A DNA stretch of 11,462 nt from Baffinella frigidus (taxonomy: Eukaryota; Cryptophyceae; Cryptomonadales; Baffinellaceae), in NCBI GenBank assembly GCA_026770585.1, contig MU646315.1:970549-982010 (forward strand), read 5' to 3'. How positions within the stretch are numbered: position 1 is the stretch's first letter; every line of letters starts with the position of its first letter. The position numbers and the translations under genes were made by a program. Shown piece after piece: positions 1 to 6,743 of the stretch. The notes below the pieces were generated by a model. It was not told the DNA's origin. It did not search any database and worked only from the letters and a program-made list of their open reading frames with translations.

Positions 1-20
1 CCCCAACCCCCAACCCCTAA
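1..20 (-). repeat. Short telomere-like stretch in C-strand orientation
   Basis: The first 20 bases read as C-rich units (CCCCAAC, CCCCTAAA). This is the opposite orientation to the G-rich TTTAGGG-type DNA that starts at 526, and it may continue to the left of the window. It is a short degenerate block, so homology to telomere DNA is likely but its origin is uncertain. Confidence 0.6.
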
Positions 21-90
21 AAACCAGGTCTTGGCGTGGGAGGCCCAGACTCTAAACCAGGTCCCGGCGTGGAACCGAAAACAGGTCTCG
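21..90 (+). repeat. Short diverged tandem repeat, three copies
   Basis: Three decaying copies of a unit beginning AAACCAGGTC(T/C)(T/C)GGCGTGG start at 21, 54 and 78. The first two share about 17 of 20 bases; the third is a shorter remnant (AAAACAGGTCTCGG). Unit spacing is 33 and then 24 bp. No function is apparent. Confidence 0.6.
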
Positions 91-265
91 GAATTGCACG
101 CCGGAACGGGAATTCTTCAGAGATTGTGAACATTAACCATGAGGGTGAGGAGGTGCGGATGGGGGCGAGGGGTGTGTGGAGGGGGGCGAGGTTGGGGGGT
201 GAGGAGGGGGACGAGGGTTCAGAGTCAGATTAACTGTGCGTCCAATGAAGGACAGCACACCGATA

Positions 266-349
266 CGAGTTGAGCGCGTGCATTGGTTGTACACGTACTG
301 GATTCAAGGTCCACATTCAAGGTCCACGCCGACCGAGTTGAGCGCGTGC
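266..349 (+). repeat. 16-bp direct repeat, 68 bp apart
   Basis: CGAGTTGAGCGCGTGC occurs exactly at 266-281 and 334-349. The bases after each copy are loosely similar (cattggttgtac and catacttgtac), so this is probably a longer decayed duplication. Confidence 0.75.
302..327 (+). repeat. 13-bp perfect tandem duplication
   Basis: ATTCAAGGTCCAC occurs twice with no gap, at 302-314 and 315-327. It is a recent-looking microduplication nested between the two copies of the 16-bp repeat. Confidence 0.9.
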
Positions 350-487
350 CATACTTGTACTAAATTGTTTAAGTTCCGCAACCCACCGCTTGTGCGGGCC
401 ATCAAGAATGAAAAAGGTGTGAATTGGGAACCGCAATTGAAATGGTGTCTTAAAGGAACGCGTGTCTACTATGCTTTGGCGTAGTAA

Positions 488-525
488 GGCGTAGCGGAGC
501 GGGAGACCGCCTCGGATGTATGCCT
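488..525 (+). repeat. 38-bp boundary element, copy 1 (A-box-like)
   Basis: This 38-bp sequence matches 11314-11351 at 35 of 38 positions. In both places telomere-like DNA begins directly after the final TGTATGCCT. Its core (TAGCGGAGCGG here, TAGCGCAGCGG in the other copy) resembles the A-box of tRNA-type RNA polymerase III promoters. No B-box, anticodon arm or complete tRNA fold follows, so a tRNA-derived SINE fragment is only one possibility. It could also be the end of a longer subtelomeric repeat. Confidence 0.7.
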
Positions 526-1066
526 CTTTGAGGGTTTAGGGTTTGCGGTTTGCGGTTTGGGGTATGGGGTTTACGGTTTACGGTTCAGGGTTTGACTTTG
601 GAGTTTGAAATTTGGGGGTTGGGGTTTGGGGTTTGGGGTTTAGGGTTTAGGGTTTAGGTTTTAAAGTTTAGGGTTTAGGGCTCAGGGCTTAGGGTTTGGG
701 GTTTAGGGTTTGGCGTTGAGGGTTTGGGGTTTGGGGTTTAGGGCTCAGGGTTTAGGGTTTAGGGTTTGGGGTTGAGGGTTCAGGGTTCAGGGTTGAGGGT
801 TCAAGGTTCAGGGTTTCAGGTTTAGGGTTTGGGGTTTAGGGTTTAGGGTTTCGGGCTTAGGGTTAAGGGTTTAGAGTTAAGTGTTTAGGGGTTTGGGTTT
901 CGGGTGTGGGGTTTGGTTTATGGTTGAGGCTTTAGGGCCTAGGGTTTAGGGTCTGGAGTTATTGGTGGGTTTGTGGTTTAGGGTTCAGGGTTTAGGGCCT
1001 AGGGTTTGAGGGTCAAGGCTTAGGGTTTTGGGGTTAGGTTTAGGGTTCACGGTTGAGGGTTGGGGG

Positions 1067-1067
1067 T

Positions 1068-1099
<32 letters not shown>

Positions 1100-1101
1100 G
1101 G
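1067..1101 (+). repeat. (TTGAGGG)5 variant block
   Basis: Five consecutive perfect TTGAGGG units, a one-base variant of TTTAGGG, expanded locally inside the degenerate array. Confidence 0.9.
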
Positions 1102-1157
1102 TGTCAGATTCAGGGTTCAGGGACTAGGCATGAGGGTTCTGGGTCTAGGGTTTGAGA

Positions 1158-1241
1158 TTTAGGGTTTAGGGTTTAGGGTTTAGGGTTTAGGGTTTAGGGT
1201 TTAGGGTTTAGGGTTTAGGGTTTAGGGTTTAGGGTTTAGGG
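1158..1241 (+). repeat. Perfect (TTTAGGG)12 block
   Basis: Twelve uninterrupted TTTAGGG units, followed by TTCAGGG. This is the longest perfect canonical stretch in the window and stands out against the degenerate surroundings. It identifies TTTAGGG as the likely host telomere unit. It could be a young telomerase-added or expanded patch. Confidence 0.97.
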
Positions 1242-1553
1242 TTCAGGGATTAGGTTTTAGGGTTTGGGATTCAGGTTTCGGGGTTTATGGTGTAGCGCTT
1301 GAGGTTTGGGTTTCAGTGTTTAGTGTTCAGGGTTTAGGGTTGATTGTTTCATAATTAGGGTTGAGAGTGTAGGGTTTTATGGTACAGGTTTTAGGGTCTA
1401 GTGCTTCTCGTGTAGGGTATAGGGTTTAGGTTTCAGTGTTTAGGGTGTAGGGGTAAAGGTTCAGGGATTAGGGTTTGGGGTTTAGGGTTTAGGGTTTAGG
1501 GCTTAGGGTGCAGTGTGTAAGGTTAAGGGTTTAGGGGTGAGTGTTTACGGTTA

Positions 1554-1610
1554 AGAATTCAGGTTTCACTGAACCCTGAATTCTAAACCCTGAACCCGGT
1601 TCAGGGTTTA
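1554..1610. repeat. Strand-switch double hairpin inside telomere-like array
   Basis: Two adjoining inverted repeats share base 1584. The first has 10-bp perfect arms (AGAATTCAGG at 1554-1563, complement at 1575-1584) with an 11-base loop. The second has 13-bp perfect arms (TAAACCCTGAACC at 1584-1596, complement at 1598-1610) with a one-base spacer. The segment between reads as C-strand telomere repeat (CCCTGAA, CCCTAAA analogues), whereas both flanks are G-strand. Confidence 0.9.
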
Positions 1611-1839
1611 GCGAGGGGGGGTTGGAATGTACGGTTTGATGTTGAGGGTTGAGTGTTGAGGTTTCAGGTTTTAGGGTTTAGGGTTTGGAGTTCAGGGTTT
1701 AGGGTTTGGGGCTGAGGGTTAAGGCTTTAGAGTTTGGGGTTTAGGGTTTAGGGTTCAGGGTTTAGGGTTCAGGGTTTAGGGGTTAAGGTTTAAGGTTTAG
1801 GGTTGAGGGTTGAGGGTTGAGGGTTAACGATTCAGGATG

Positions 1840-2640
1840 TAGGTTTCAGGGTTCAGGATTTGGGGTGTAGGGTTGCGTGTTCAGGGTTGCGGGTTCGGGT
1901 TTCAAGTTAGGGGTTTAGGAATTGGGGTGTAGTGTTTATGACTGAGGGTTTAGTGTTTAGTGTTTAGGGTTTTGGATCTGGTTCAGGATTCCGGGTTTAG
2001 GATTTAGGGTTTAGGATACTGGGTGCAGCCGGTGGGGTTTAGGGTTTGAGGGTTTAGCGCTTAGGGTTTAGGGTTTAGTGTTCACGGTTTGGGATTTGTG
2101 GTTTAGGGATTAGGTTTCAGTGCTTTTGGTTTTGGGTTCTGGTTTTAGGGTTTAGGGTTTAGGGTTTAGGGATGAGGGTTTAGGGTTTAGGGTTTAGGGT
2201 GACAGAGGGTTTAGGTTTCAGGATTTCTGGTTGAGAGTTCAGGATTTGGGGTTTATAGTTGCGTGCTTAGGGTTGCGGGTTCGGGCGTTCAGTTTGGGTT
2301 AAAGGTTTGGGAATTGGGGTTTAGTGTTTATGGTTGAGGGTTTAGGGTTTAGGACTTAGGGTTTTGGATCTGGTTCAGGATTCCGGGTTTAGGATTTAGG
2401 GTCTAGGATGCTGGCTGCAGGCGGTGGGGTTTAGGGTTTTAGGATTTAGCGCTTAGGGTTTAGGGTTTGTGGTTTAGGTTTCAAGGTTTGGGATTTGTTG
2501 TTTAGGGATTAGATTTTAGTGCTTTTGGTTCTGGGTTCTGGTTTTAGGGTTTAGGGTTTAGGGTTTAGGGTTTAGGGGTTAGGGTTTAGGGTTCAGGGTT
2601 TAGGTTTCAGGATTTCTGGTTGAGAATTCAGGGTTTAGGG
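1840..2640 (+). repeat. Segmental tandem duplication of ~390 bp
   Basis: Distinctive non-canonical landmarks recur at 386-392 bp spacing. GGTTGCGGGTTCGGG recurs near 1885 and 2271, and TTTGGATCTGGTTCAGGATT at 1971 and 2363. GGATTTCTGGTTGAG is at 2221 and 2610 and marks the start of a truncated third unit. The copies differ by small indels and substitutions, so the duplication is not very recent but is younger than the decay of the underlying heptamers. Confidence 0.85.
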
Positions 2641-2912
2641 GTTTAGGTGTAGGGTTTAGGGTTTGGGGTGTAGCGTGTGGGGTGTGGGGTTTAGGTTCTA
2701 AGGTTTAGAGTTTAGGTTTTAAGGTTTAGGGTCTAGGATTCAGGGTTCAGGATTTCGGGGTTATGGCTTGGGGTTTTGGGGCTCGGGGTTTGATGTTTGG
2801 GGTGTGGGGTTTGGGGTTTGGGGTTTGGTCTTTTGGGTTTAGGGTTTAGGTTTTGTTGTTCAGGCTGTAGTGCTTTGTGTTTGGAATTTGTGCTTGTGGG
2901 CTCAGGTTTTGA

Positions 2913-2983
2913 CATGGCCTTTCTACAGAACAAGTTCCGGTGTCCGCCTATGTTGGGAGCTCGAAGAACCTAAAGGACCTAAA
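2913..2983 (+). repeat. 71-bp non-telomeric insert, inverted partner at 5470-5540
   Basis: This is the clearest non-telomeric segment inside the array. It matches the reverse complement of 5470-5540 at 68 of 71 bases, with sharp edges at both ends. Read from its ATG at 2914 it encodes MAFLQNKFRCPPMLGARRT and then a stop. The partner encodes the same 19 residues with Q for K at residue 7, and the other two differences are silent. Three differences are too few to prove coding constraint. It could be captured filler DNA, a processed fragment, or part of a dispersed repeat. Confidence 0.9.
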
Positions 2984-4368
2984 TGAGGTTTATGGTTTAT
3001 GGTGTAGGGTTCAGGGTTCCGGGGTTAGGGATTTGTGTTTAGGGTTCAGGTTTTGAAATTCAGGGTTCAGGTTTTAGGGGGCAGGGGTTGGTGTTAGGCA
3101 TTGTGATTTAGTGTTTGGTGTTCAGAGTTTAGGGATAGGGTTCAGGGTTCAGGGTGTAGGGTTGAGAGTTTCGGGTTCAGGGTTTTGGTTTCAGGACCTA
3201 AAGGGTGCAGGGGGTAGGGGTAGGGTTCAGGGTTCAGGGTTTGGGGTGTAGGGTTTAGGTTTCAGAGTTGAGGGTTCAGGGTTGGGGTTTTAGGGCTTAG
3301 GTTTTCGGGTTTGGGGTTTGGGATTTACGGTCTAGGGTTTGGGGTTGGGGTTTGGGGTTCAGGGATTAGGTTTTATTGCTTAGGGCTTAGGGTTTATGGT
3401 TTAGGGTTTAGGGTTTATGGTTTAGGGTTTAGGGTTTAGGGTTTAGGGTTCGGGATTCAGGGGTTCGGGTTTCGAGTTCAGGGTTTAGGGTGCAGGGTGT
3501 AGAGTTCAGGGTTAAGGGTTGGGGAAGTTGTGTGTTGTATTTGGGGTTTAGTTTCTAGGGTTTAGAGTTCAGGTTGTAGGTTTTGGGGTTGAGGATTCAG
3601 GTTTTAGGGTTTAGGGTGCAGGGTTCTGGGTTTGGGTGTTGGGGGTTGGGTTTAGAGTTTTGGGGTTTGGGGTTGGTTTTAAGGGTTTTGGGTTTAGGTT
3701 CATGGTTTAGGCCCTAGGGGTTTGGTAGGGTTTAGGGGCTAAGGTCTAGGGCTCAGGGTTTAGGGTTTGGGGTTTGGGGTTTGGGGTTTAGGGTTTGGGG
3801 GGTTGGGTTCGTGGTTGAGGGCTTTGGATTCAGTGGTTAGGGGTCAGGGTTGAGGTTTTAGGGTTTAAGGTTTAGGATTGAGGATTTAGGGTTCAGGGTT
3901 TAGGGTTCAGTGTTCAGTGTTGTGGTTTTAGAGGTCAGGGTTCAGTGTAGGGTTTAGGGTTTGTGGTGTAGTGTGCAGGGTTGGGGGTTTAGGGTCTAGG
4001 GCTGAGGGTTTAGGGTTTGGGGTATGGGGTTTTGTTTTTAGGTTTTAGGGTTGAGGGTCTAGGGTTCAGGGTTCAGGGTTTAGGGTGCAGGGTTTGGGTT
4101 TTGGGTTTGGGGGTTTGGAGGTTGTGGTTCGGACTTTAGGGGTCAAGGTTTGGGTTTTGTGTTCAGGCTGAAGGGGTTTGGGTTTGGGGTTTGTGCTTTA
4201 GGGCAAAGGTTCAGTGCTTAGGGTTTAGGGCTGAGGGTTGAGGGTTGAGGGTGTAGGGTTTAGGGTTTAGGGTTTTGGGTTCAGGGTTCAGGGTTCAGGG
4301 TTTAGGGGTTAGGGTTTAGGGGTTAGGGTTTAGGGGTTAGGGTTTAGGGTTTAGGGTTTCGGATTTAG
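2984..4368 (+). repeat. Degenerate telomere-like array, second part
   Basis: This continues the G-strand array after the 71-bp insert, with the same mixture of TTTAGGG, TTCAGGG, TTTGGGG and longer variants. It ends at about 4368, where the sequence turns abruptly into ordinary mixed-composition DNA (GGGGCCACGGTGAAATCC). I see no gene in it. Confidence 0.93.
4301..4342 (+). repeat. Higher-order 14-mer (TTTAGGGGTTAGGG)3
   Basis: Three perfect consecutive copies of a 14-base unit made of two different heptamers (TTTAGGG + GTTAGGG), followed by plain TTTAGGG units. The block lies within 30 bp of the right edge of the main array. Confidence 0.92.
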
Positions 4369-4525
4369 GGGCCACGGTGAAATCCACGCACAGTGGTACA
4401 AGTTATCTTGGTCCCTTTCAGGGGGGAGTAATGCAGGTCTCTCTTGACAAACTATCCTCAAGTCCACATGCTATGTTTGCCGTGTCCCTTGTGTGACCAA
4501 CGGGTGAATAATCTCCCGGGGATGA

Positions 4526-4586
4526 CCTAGGCAGGTCCTAGGGCCCTACGGTAGGGCGTATGAGCCTACTGGTCACTTGAGGGATA
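4526..4586 (+). repeat. Outer fold-back arm, left
   Basis: It pairs with 5255-5315 (4 mismatches in 61). It contains CCTAGG, GGGCCCTAC and GTAGGG blocks, themselves partly palindromic (CCCTACGGTAGGG). The same CCCTAC-N-GTAGGG core appears in the MITE-like cluster at 8246-9619, so the two families may be related. Confidence 0.9.
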
Positions 4587-4812
4587 AATCTGTCAACTCT
4601 GGAGCGGAAAAAAGCTTGGTCTCGCCCACATGGTGAAACCAAATAGACTGAGACAGAGCTAGGAAGACTCTTAGAACTGAGCATTCGAAGCATACATGGC
4701 TTACTCGCGAAAAGGGCCACGGACCGTCTCTAGGGGGGGGAGACTACTGAAACATAGCCTCTGACGGGGGGAATCCTTGGTGGCCATGTTGGTAACATTC
4801 TGATGCATTTAT

Positions 4813-4826
4813 CAGTAATCAGTAAC
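4813..4826 (+). repeat. CAGTAAT direct repeat outside the inner arms
   Basis: CAGTAATCAGTAA here repeats the end of the inner fold-back arms (CAGTAATCAGTAATC at 4997-5011 and, reversed, 5125-5139). It is a third, unpaired copy of the motif within the fold-back region. Confidence 0.75.
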
Positions 4827-4935
4827 TCCTCATCGTGGACCTACCAAACCTCTCCTTCGTCGCCGTCGTTACTTCATCCGCGCCAATCTTCGGGGAGCAT
4901 CCCTCGGAGACAGACTGAGCGGGGTATAACATCGA

Positions 4936-5009
4936 CCGATCATAGTCTGGTAATGGCACGGGTTAGGCAATAACGGCGAATCCTCTTTAATAAATTCAGT
5001 AATCAGTAA

Positions 5010-5011
<2 letters not shown>
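4936..5011 (+). repeat. Inner fold-back arm, left
   Basis: A 76-bp arm almost perfectly complementary to 5125-5200, with a single mismatch (position 4981). Its inner end is CAGTAATCAGTAATC. The near identity implies recent origin or ongoing arm correction. Confidence 0.95.

Positions 5012-5013
<2 letters not shown>

Positions 5014-5043
<30 letters not shown>
5014..5043 (+). repeat. (TC)15 microsatellite in fold-back loop
   Basis: Thirty bases of perfect TC dinucleotide repeat directly after the left inner arm, inside the loop of the inverted repeat. Confidence 0.98.
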
Positions 5044-5046
<3 letters not shown>

Positions 5047-5124
5047 AGGGCGCAGGGTGTTCCCAGGGGTCAAGAAAAGAGCTGCCCTCCCGCGCAGAAG
5101 GCAGCGGGGGGCGAACCTTCTGCT

Positions 5125-5200
5125 GATTACTGATTACTGAATTTATTAAAGAGGTTTCGCCGTTATTGCCTAACCCGTGCCATTACCAGACTATGATCGG
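5125..5200 (-). repeat. Inner fold-back arm, right
   Basis: Reverse complement of 4936-5011 with one mismatch. It begins with GATTACTGATTACTG. The 113-bp loop between the arms contains the TC microsatellite. Confidence 0.95.
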
Positions 5201-5254
5201 CACCTTGTCAACCCGGGACTGGACAGGGACGGCATTGACCTTTCTTCATCTAAG

Positions 5255-5315
5255 TATCCCTCAAGTGGCGAGTAGGCTCATATGCCCTACGGTAGGGCCC
5301 TAGGACCTGCCTAGG
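5255..5315 (-). repeat. Outer fold-back arm, right
   Basis: Reverse complement of 4526-4586 with four mismatches. It is followed by a second GGGCGA-containing stretch and a 16-bp palindrome (5324-5339). Confidence 0.9.
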
Positions 5316-5323
5316 GCGAGTTA

Positions 5324-5339
5324 GGGCGAATATTCGCCC
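5324..5339. repeat. 16-bp perfect palindrome
   Basis: GGGCGAATATTCGCCC is fully self-complementary with no spacer. It lies just outside the right outer fold-back arm and may mark the end of that element. Confidence 0.9.
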
Positions 5340-5345
5340 GTCCGT

Positions 5346-5588
5346 AGGATCTTTGGGGCTCCAGCCCGAGTACATCCCGAGGGTTGTATGGAGAACGGAA
5401 ACGTCACGCCCACTACTTTCTCCTACCAGCTCGTAGGGACGTAGGACGCGCCACCTGCACAACTGATCCTTTAGGTCCTTTAGGTTCTTCGAGCTCCCAA
5501 CATAGGCGGACACCGGAACTGGTTCTGCAGAAAAGCCATGCTGCTGAAAAAGGCCTGCACGACGGGCAGAGCGGGCCCCTGCAGGGCT
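5346..5588. other. Low-copy DNA containing the inverted 71-bp partner
   Basis: Mixed-composition sequence between the fold-back element and the palindrome cluster. Overlapping frames are open on both strands (for example minus strand 5944-5480, about 154 codons). They run through inverted repeats, match no family I recognise and show no coherent codon bias, so I do not call a gene. The notable content is 5470-5540. Confidence 0.5.
5470..5540 (-). repeat. 71-bp segment, inverted copy of 2913-2983
   Basis: It matches the insert in the telomere-like array at 68 of 71 bases in reverse orientation, and identity stops sharply at both edges. It is therefore either the source or a sister copy of that insert. 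Here the 19-codon mini-frame forms the C-terminal end of a longer incidental minus-strand frame. Confidence 0.9.
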
Positions 5589-5740
5589 ACGAGCCTCGTA
5601 CGAGTCGTAGGAAGGTCTAGGCTCGCAGACATTTCCTCGTACGAGCTCGTACGAGCTCGTAGGATCCTACGTACGCGTACGCGTACCGGTACCAAGCCTC
5701 GTACGCGAGGTGCGTTGGTACGAAACGTTACGAGCTCGTA
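5589..5740. repeat. Cluster of restriction-site-like palindromes (TACGAGCTCGTA family)
   Basis: Perfect palindromes follow one another. TACGAGCTCGTA occurs at 5640-5651 and 5650-5661 (overlapping, giving a 22-bp palindrome) and at 5729-5740. CGTAGGATCCTACG is at 5658-5671, GTACGCGTAC at 5671-5680 and GTACCGGTAC at 5683-5692. A hairpin with arms GTACCAA/TTGGTAC (5689-5695, 5715-5721) encloses a second stem CCTCG/CGAGG (5697-5701, 5706-5710). A further TACGAGCTCGTA lies at 5977-5988. Possible roles are a cruciform or a binding array for a dimeric protein. Confidence 0.88.
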
Positions 5741-5766
5741 CCTAAATTTGGTCCCTTTTGAGAGCT

Positions 5767-5819
5767 GGTGAGTTGACCGAAAAACTTCCAAACCTCCACA
5801 GTCTTTGAGCCAACTCACC
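5767..5819. repeat. 9-bp inverted repeat
   Basis: GGTGAGTTG (5767-5775) and its exact complement CAACTCACC (5811-5819) flank a 35-base loop. It is part of the run of small hairpins between 5589 and 5883. Confidence 0.7.
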
Positions 5820-5824
5820 TGAAG

Positions 5825-5855
5825 TTTACTACAGCAAAATTTACGCTGTGGTAAA
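5825..5855. repeat. Hairpin TTTACTACAGC / GCTGTGGTAAA
   Basis: The 11-base arms pair at 10 positions across a 9-base loop (AAAATTTAC). The left arm is one of eight TGTAGTAA-type motifs between 5825 and 6942. A second copy of the motif in opposite orientation lies at 5875-5883. Confidence 0.75.
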
Positions 5856-6180
5856 TTTCGGTTGTTGCTCGGCGTGTAGTAAAGATCCCCAGATGTAAAG
5901 GACCGCCGCCCCTCCAAACCCCAAAGAGTCGTGAAAAGACCCAAAAGTGACGGACAGTCACGTTACTGACAGACAGTACGAGCTCGTAATAATGTCCATG
6001 TGAGACGTAGATCGATTGTGGCCTCTAAGTAGTAAATTAGGACGATTTGTGGCCCCAAAGTTCAACTGACACCGTTGCCGGCAAAATCCGAGATTACTAC
6101 ACACGTTAAGGTAACGGAAATGTTAGCCAGCCGGACACGTGGCCCTCGTGACCACTCGTGACCCTGCAATTCAAGCTCCT

Positions 6181-6196
6181 CCCTCCGCCGGGAGGG
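6181..6196. repeat. Small GC-rich hairpin
   Basis: CCCTCC and GGAGGG pair across the 4-base loop GCCG. It lies 35 bases before the main central hairpin of the nested fold-back. Confidence 0.65.
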
Positions 6197-6224
6197 CGGG
6201 GAGCGGGGGGTGCCGTCCAGCGCG

Positions 6225-6270
6225 CCAAGGAAAAAACATGGCGCTTCGCGCCATGTTTTTTTCATCTTGG
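6225..6270. repeat. Strong central hairpin with T7 tail
   Basis: Perfect 14-bp arms (AAAAAACATGGCGC at 6231-6244, complement at 6248-6261) close on a 3-base loop TTC. The stem is extended by CCAAG (6225-6229) and CTTGG (6266-6270) beyond a small bulge. On + the stem ends in a run of seven T. It looks like a rho-independent terminator, but in a eukaryote it is more likely a palindrome centre, a small-RNA precursor or a Pol III-style stop. I cannot tell which. Confidence 0.85.
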
Positions 6271-6639
6271 ATGGGCCGCAGACTGCTGGGTCTCGGCCTC
6301 GGCTCAGGTATGCAGCGGGGCGCGGTGTGCAGCGGCTGGCTGCGGGGCCTTGTGGGGCGAGGTGTGATGCGGACGTGATAAACTGACCTGCTCGTGACGT
6401 GTAGTAATCTGTCAGCAATCACGGAGATTCCCGGACGAAGGGGTCAATAGATGGACATTTCCGTTTTGGCACCTCGCCGCCATTTTGGGGCCACAATCCG
6501 TCCTAATTTACAGCGTTGGGGCCACAAACGATCTTCTTCTCATGTCCATGTCACAGTCTTTTTGTCACGAAGAATTTCACGAAGCGAGTTTGTTCGATCG
6601 TTTTTCGCCTTCGTCGGCCACACATCGATCTGAAATTGT

Positions 6640-6743
6640 GAGCAAGGGCTCCACGTACGGCCACTTTTGTAATTTTTACTACAGTTTAATTATCTAAAAC
6701 CTCAGAATCACGCCGAAAGTGGCCGGAATTGGAGCCCTTGTTC
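6640..6743. repeat. 28-bp inverted repeat, 104-bp span
   Basis: The left arm 6640-6667 (starting GAGCAAGGGCTCCA) pairs with 6716-6743 at 24 of 28 positions; the mismatches are concentrated in four central bases. The loop contains a TTTACTACA motif (6675-6683) and is AT-rich. The arms include GGCCACTTT, related to the GGCCACAA blocks of the neighbouring fold-back. Confidence 0.82.

Larger units (their letters stand above)
91..487. other. Low-copy DNA with local duplications; no supported gene
   Basis: This stretch between the left-end repeats and the main telomere-like array has a purine-rich, G-rich tract at about 140-225. It also carries two small duplications, annotated separately. A plus-strand frame with an ATG at 245 stays open to 484 and would encode about 79 residues of ordinary composition, with a C-terminus rich in W, K and Y. 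It resembles no family I know and lacks the third-position G/C bias of the 7478-8248 frame, so I do not call it a gene. It is the most protein-like of the short frames here. Confidence 0.5.
526..2912 (+). repeat. Degenerate telomere-like array, first part
   Basis: The block is almost entirely heptamer-like units of the form TT(T/C/G)(A/G)GGG, with TTTAGGG the commonest and TTTGGGG, TTCAGGG and TTGAGGG frequent. The G-rich strand is + throughout, apart from a short reversed patch near 1571-1597. Units drift in length (6-8 bases) and sequence, as in old interstitial or subtelomeric telomere DNA rather than a working chromosome end. The G-rich strand has dense runs of three or more G and could form G-quadruplexes. 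Open frames here reflect the scarcity of stop codons in such repeats and are not genes. Confidence 0.93.
4369..5345. other. Fold-back region with two nested inverted-arm pairs
   Basis: Outer arms lie at 4526-4586 and 5255-5315 (57 of 61 complementary). Inner arms lie at 4936-5011 and 5125-5200 (75 of 76). The inner loop (5012-5124) holds (TC)15. The gaps between outer and inner arms are unequal (349 bp left, 54 bp right), so one side carries an insertion or the other a deletion. No frame encodes a recognisable transposase. It could be a fold-back or MITE-type element or the product of an inverted duplication. No clear target-site duplication is visible. Confidence 0.8.
5991..6550. repeat. Nested fold-back centred at ~6250-6270
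   Basis: Three levels of inverted repeat are roughly concentric. The outer arms, 5991-6060 and 6483-6550, align over nearly 70 bases with small gaps (about three quarters identical). They contain GGGGCCACAA, CGTCCTAATTTAC and a CATGGACAT-type end. The middle arms are 12-bp perfect (AGATTACTACAC at 6091-6102, complement at 6399-6410). The inner stem is the 14-bp hairpin at 6231-6261. The right outer arm holds TTGGGGCCACAA twice (6485-6496, 6516-6527). No transposase frame is present, so a non-autonomous fold-back element is the best reading. Confidence 0.72.

Noticed and set aside
236-484. Plus-strand frame of about 80 codons before the telomere-like array
   Set aside because: The composition is protein-like, but it is short, lacks the codon bias of the better frame and shows no motif I can name.
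488-525. tRNA gene
   Set aside because: The A-box resemblance is real in both 38-bp copies, but there is no B-box, anticodon stem or acceptor pairing in either.
2733-2933. Minus-strand frame rich in P, K, N and H repeats
   Set aside because: The peptide is a direct translation of C-strand telomere-like heptamers. It is not a gene.
526-4368. Functional terminal telomere
   Set aside because: The block is internal, highly degenerate except for (TTTAGGG)12, and followed by several kb of non-telomeric DNA.
5480-5944. Minus-strand open frame of about 154 codons
   Set aside because: It runs through the palindrome cluster and the 71-bp repeat, gives low-complexity R/T/V-rich stretches on both strands and has no codon bias or recognisable motif. 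Palindromes naturally keep both strands open.
6225-6270. Bacterial rho-independent terminator
   Set aside because: The stem and T run fit, but everything else in the window is eukaryotic subtelomeric in character and no upstream bacterial gene ends there.
6479-6488. Dinoflagellate spliced-leader-like GCCATTTTGG
   Set aside because: Only ten bases agree with the leader as I recall it, the flanks differ and no donor site follows. It lies beside a fold-back arm, so chance or repeat sequence is more likely.
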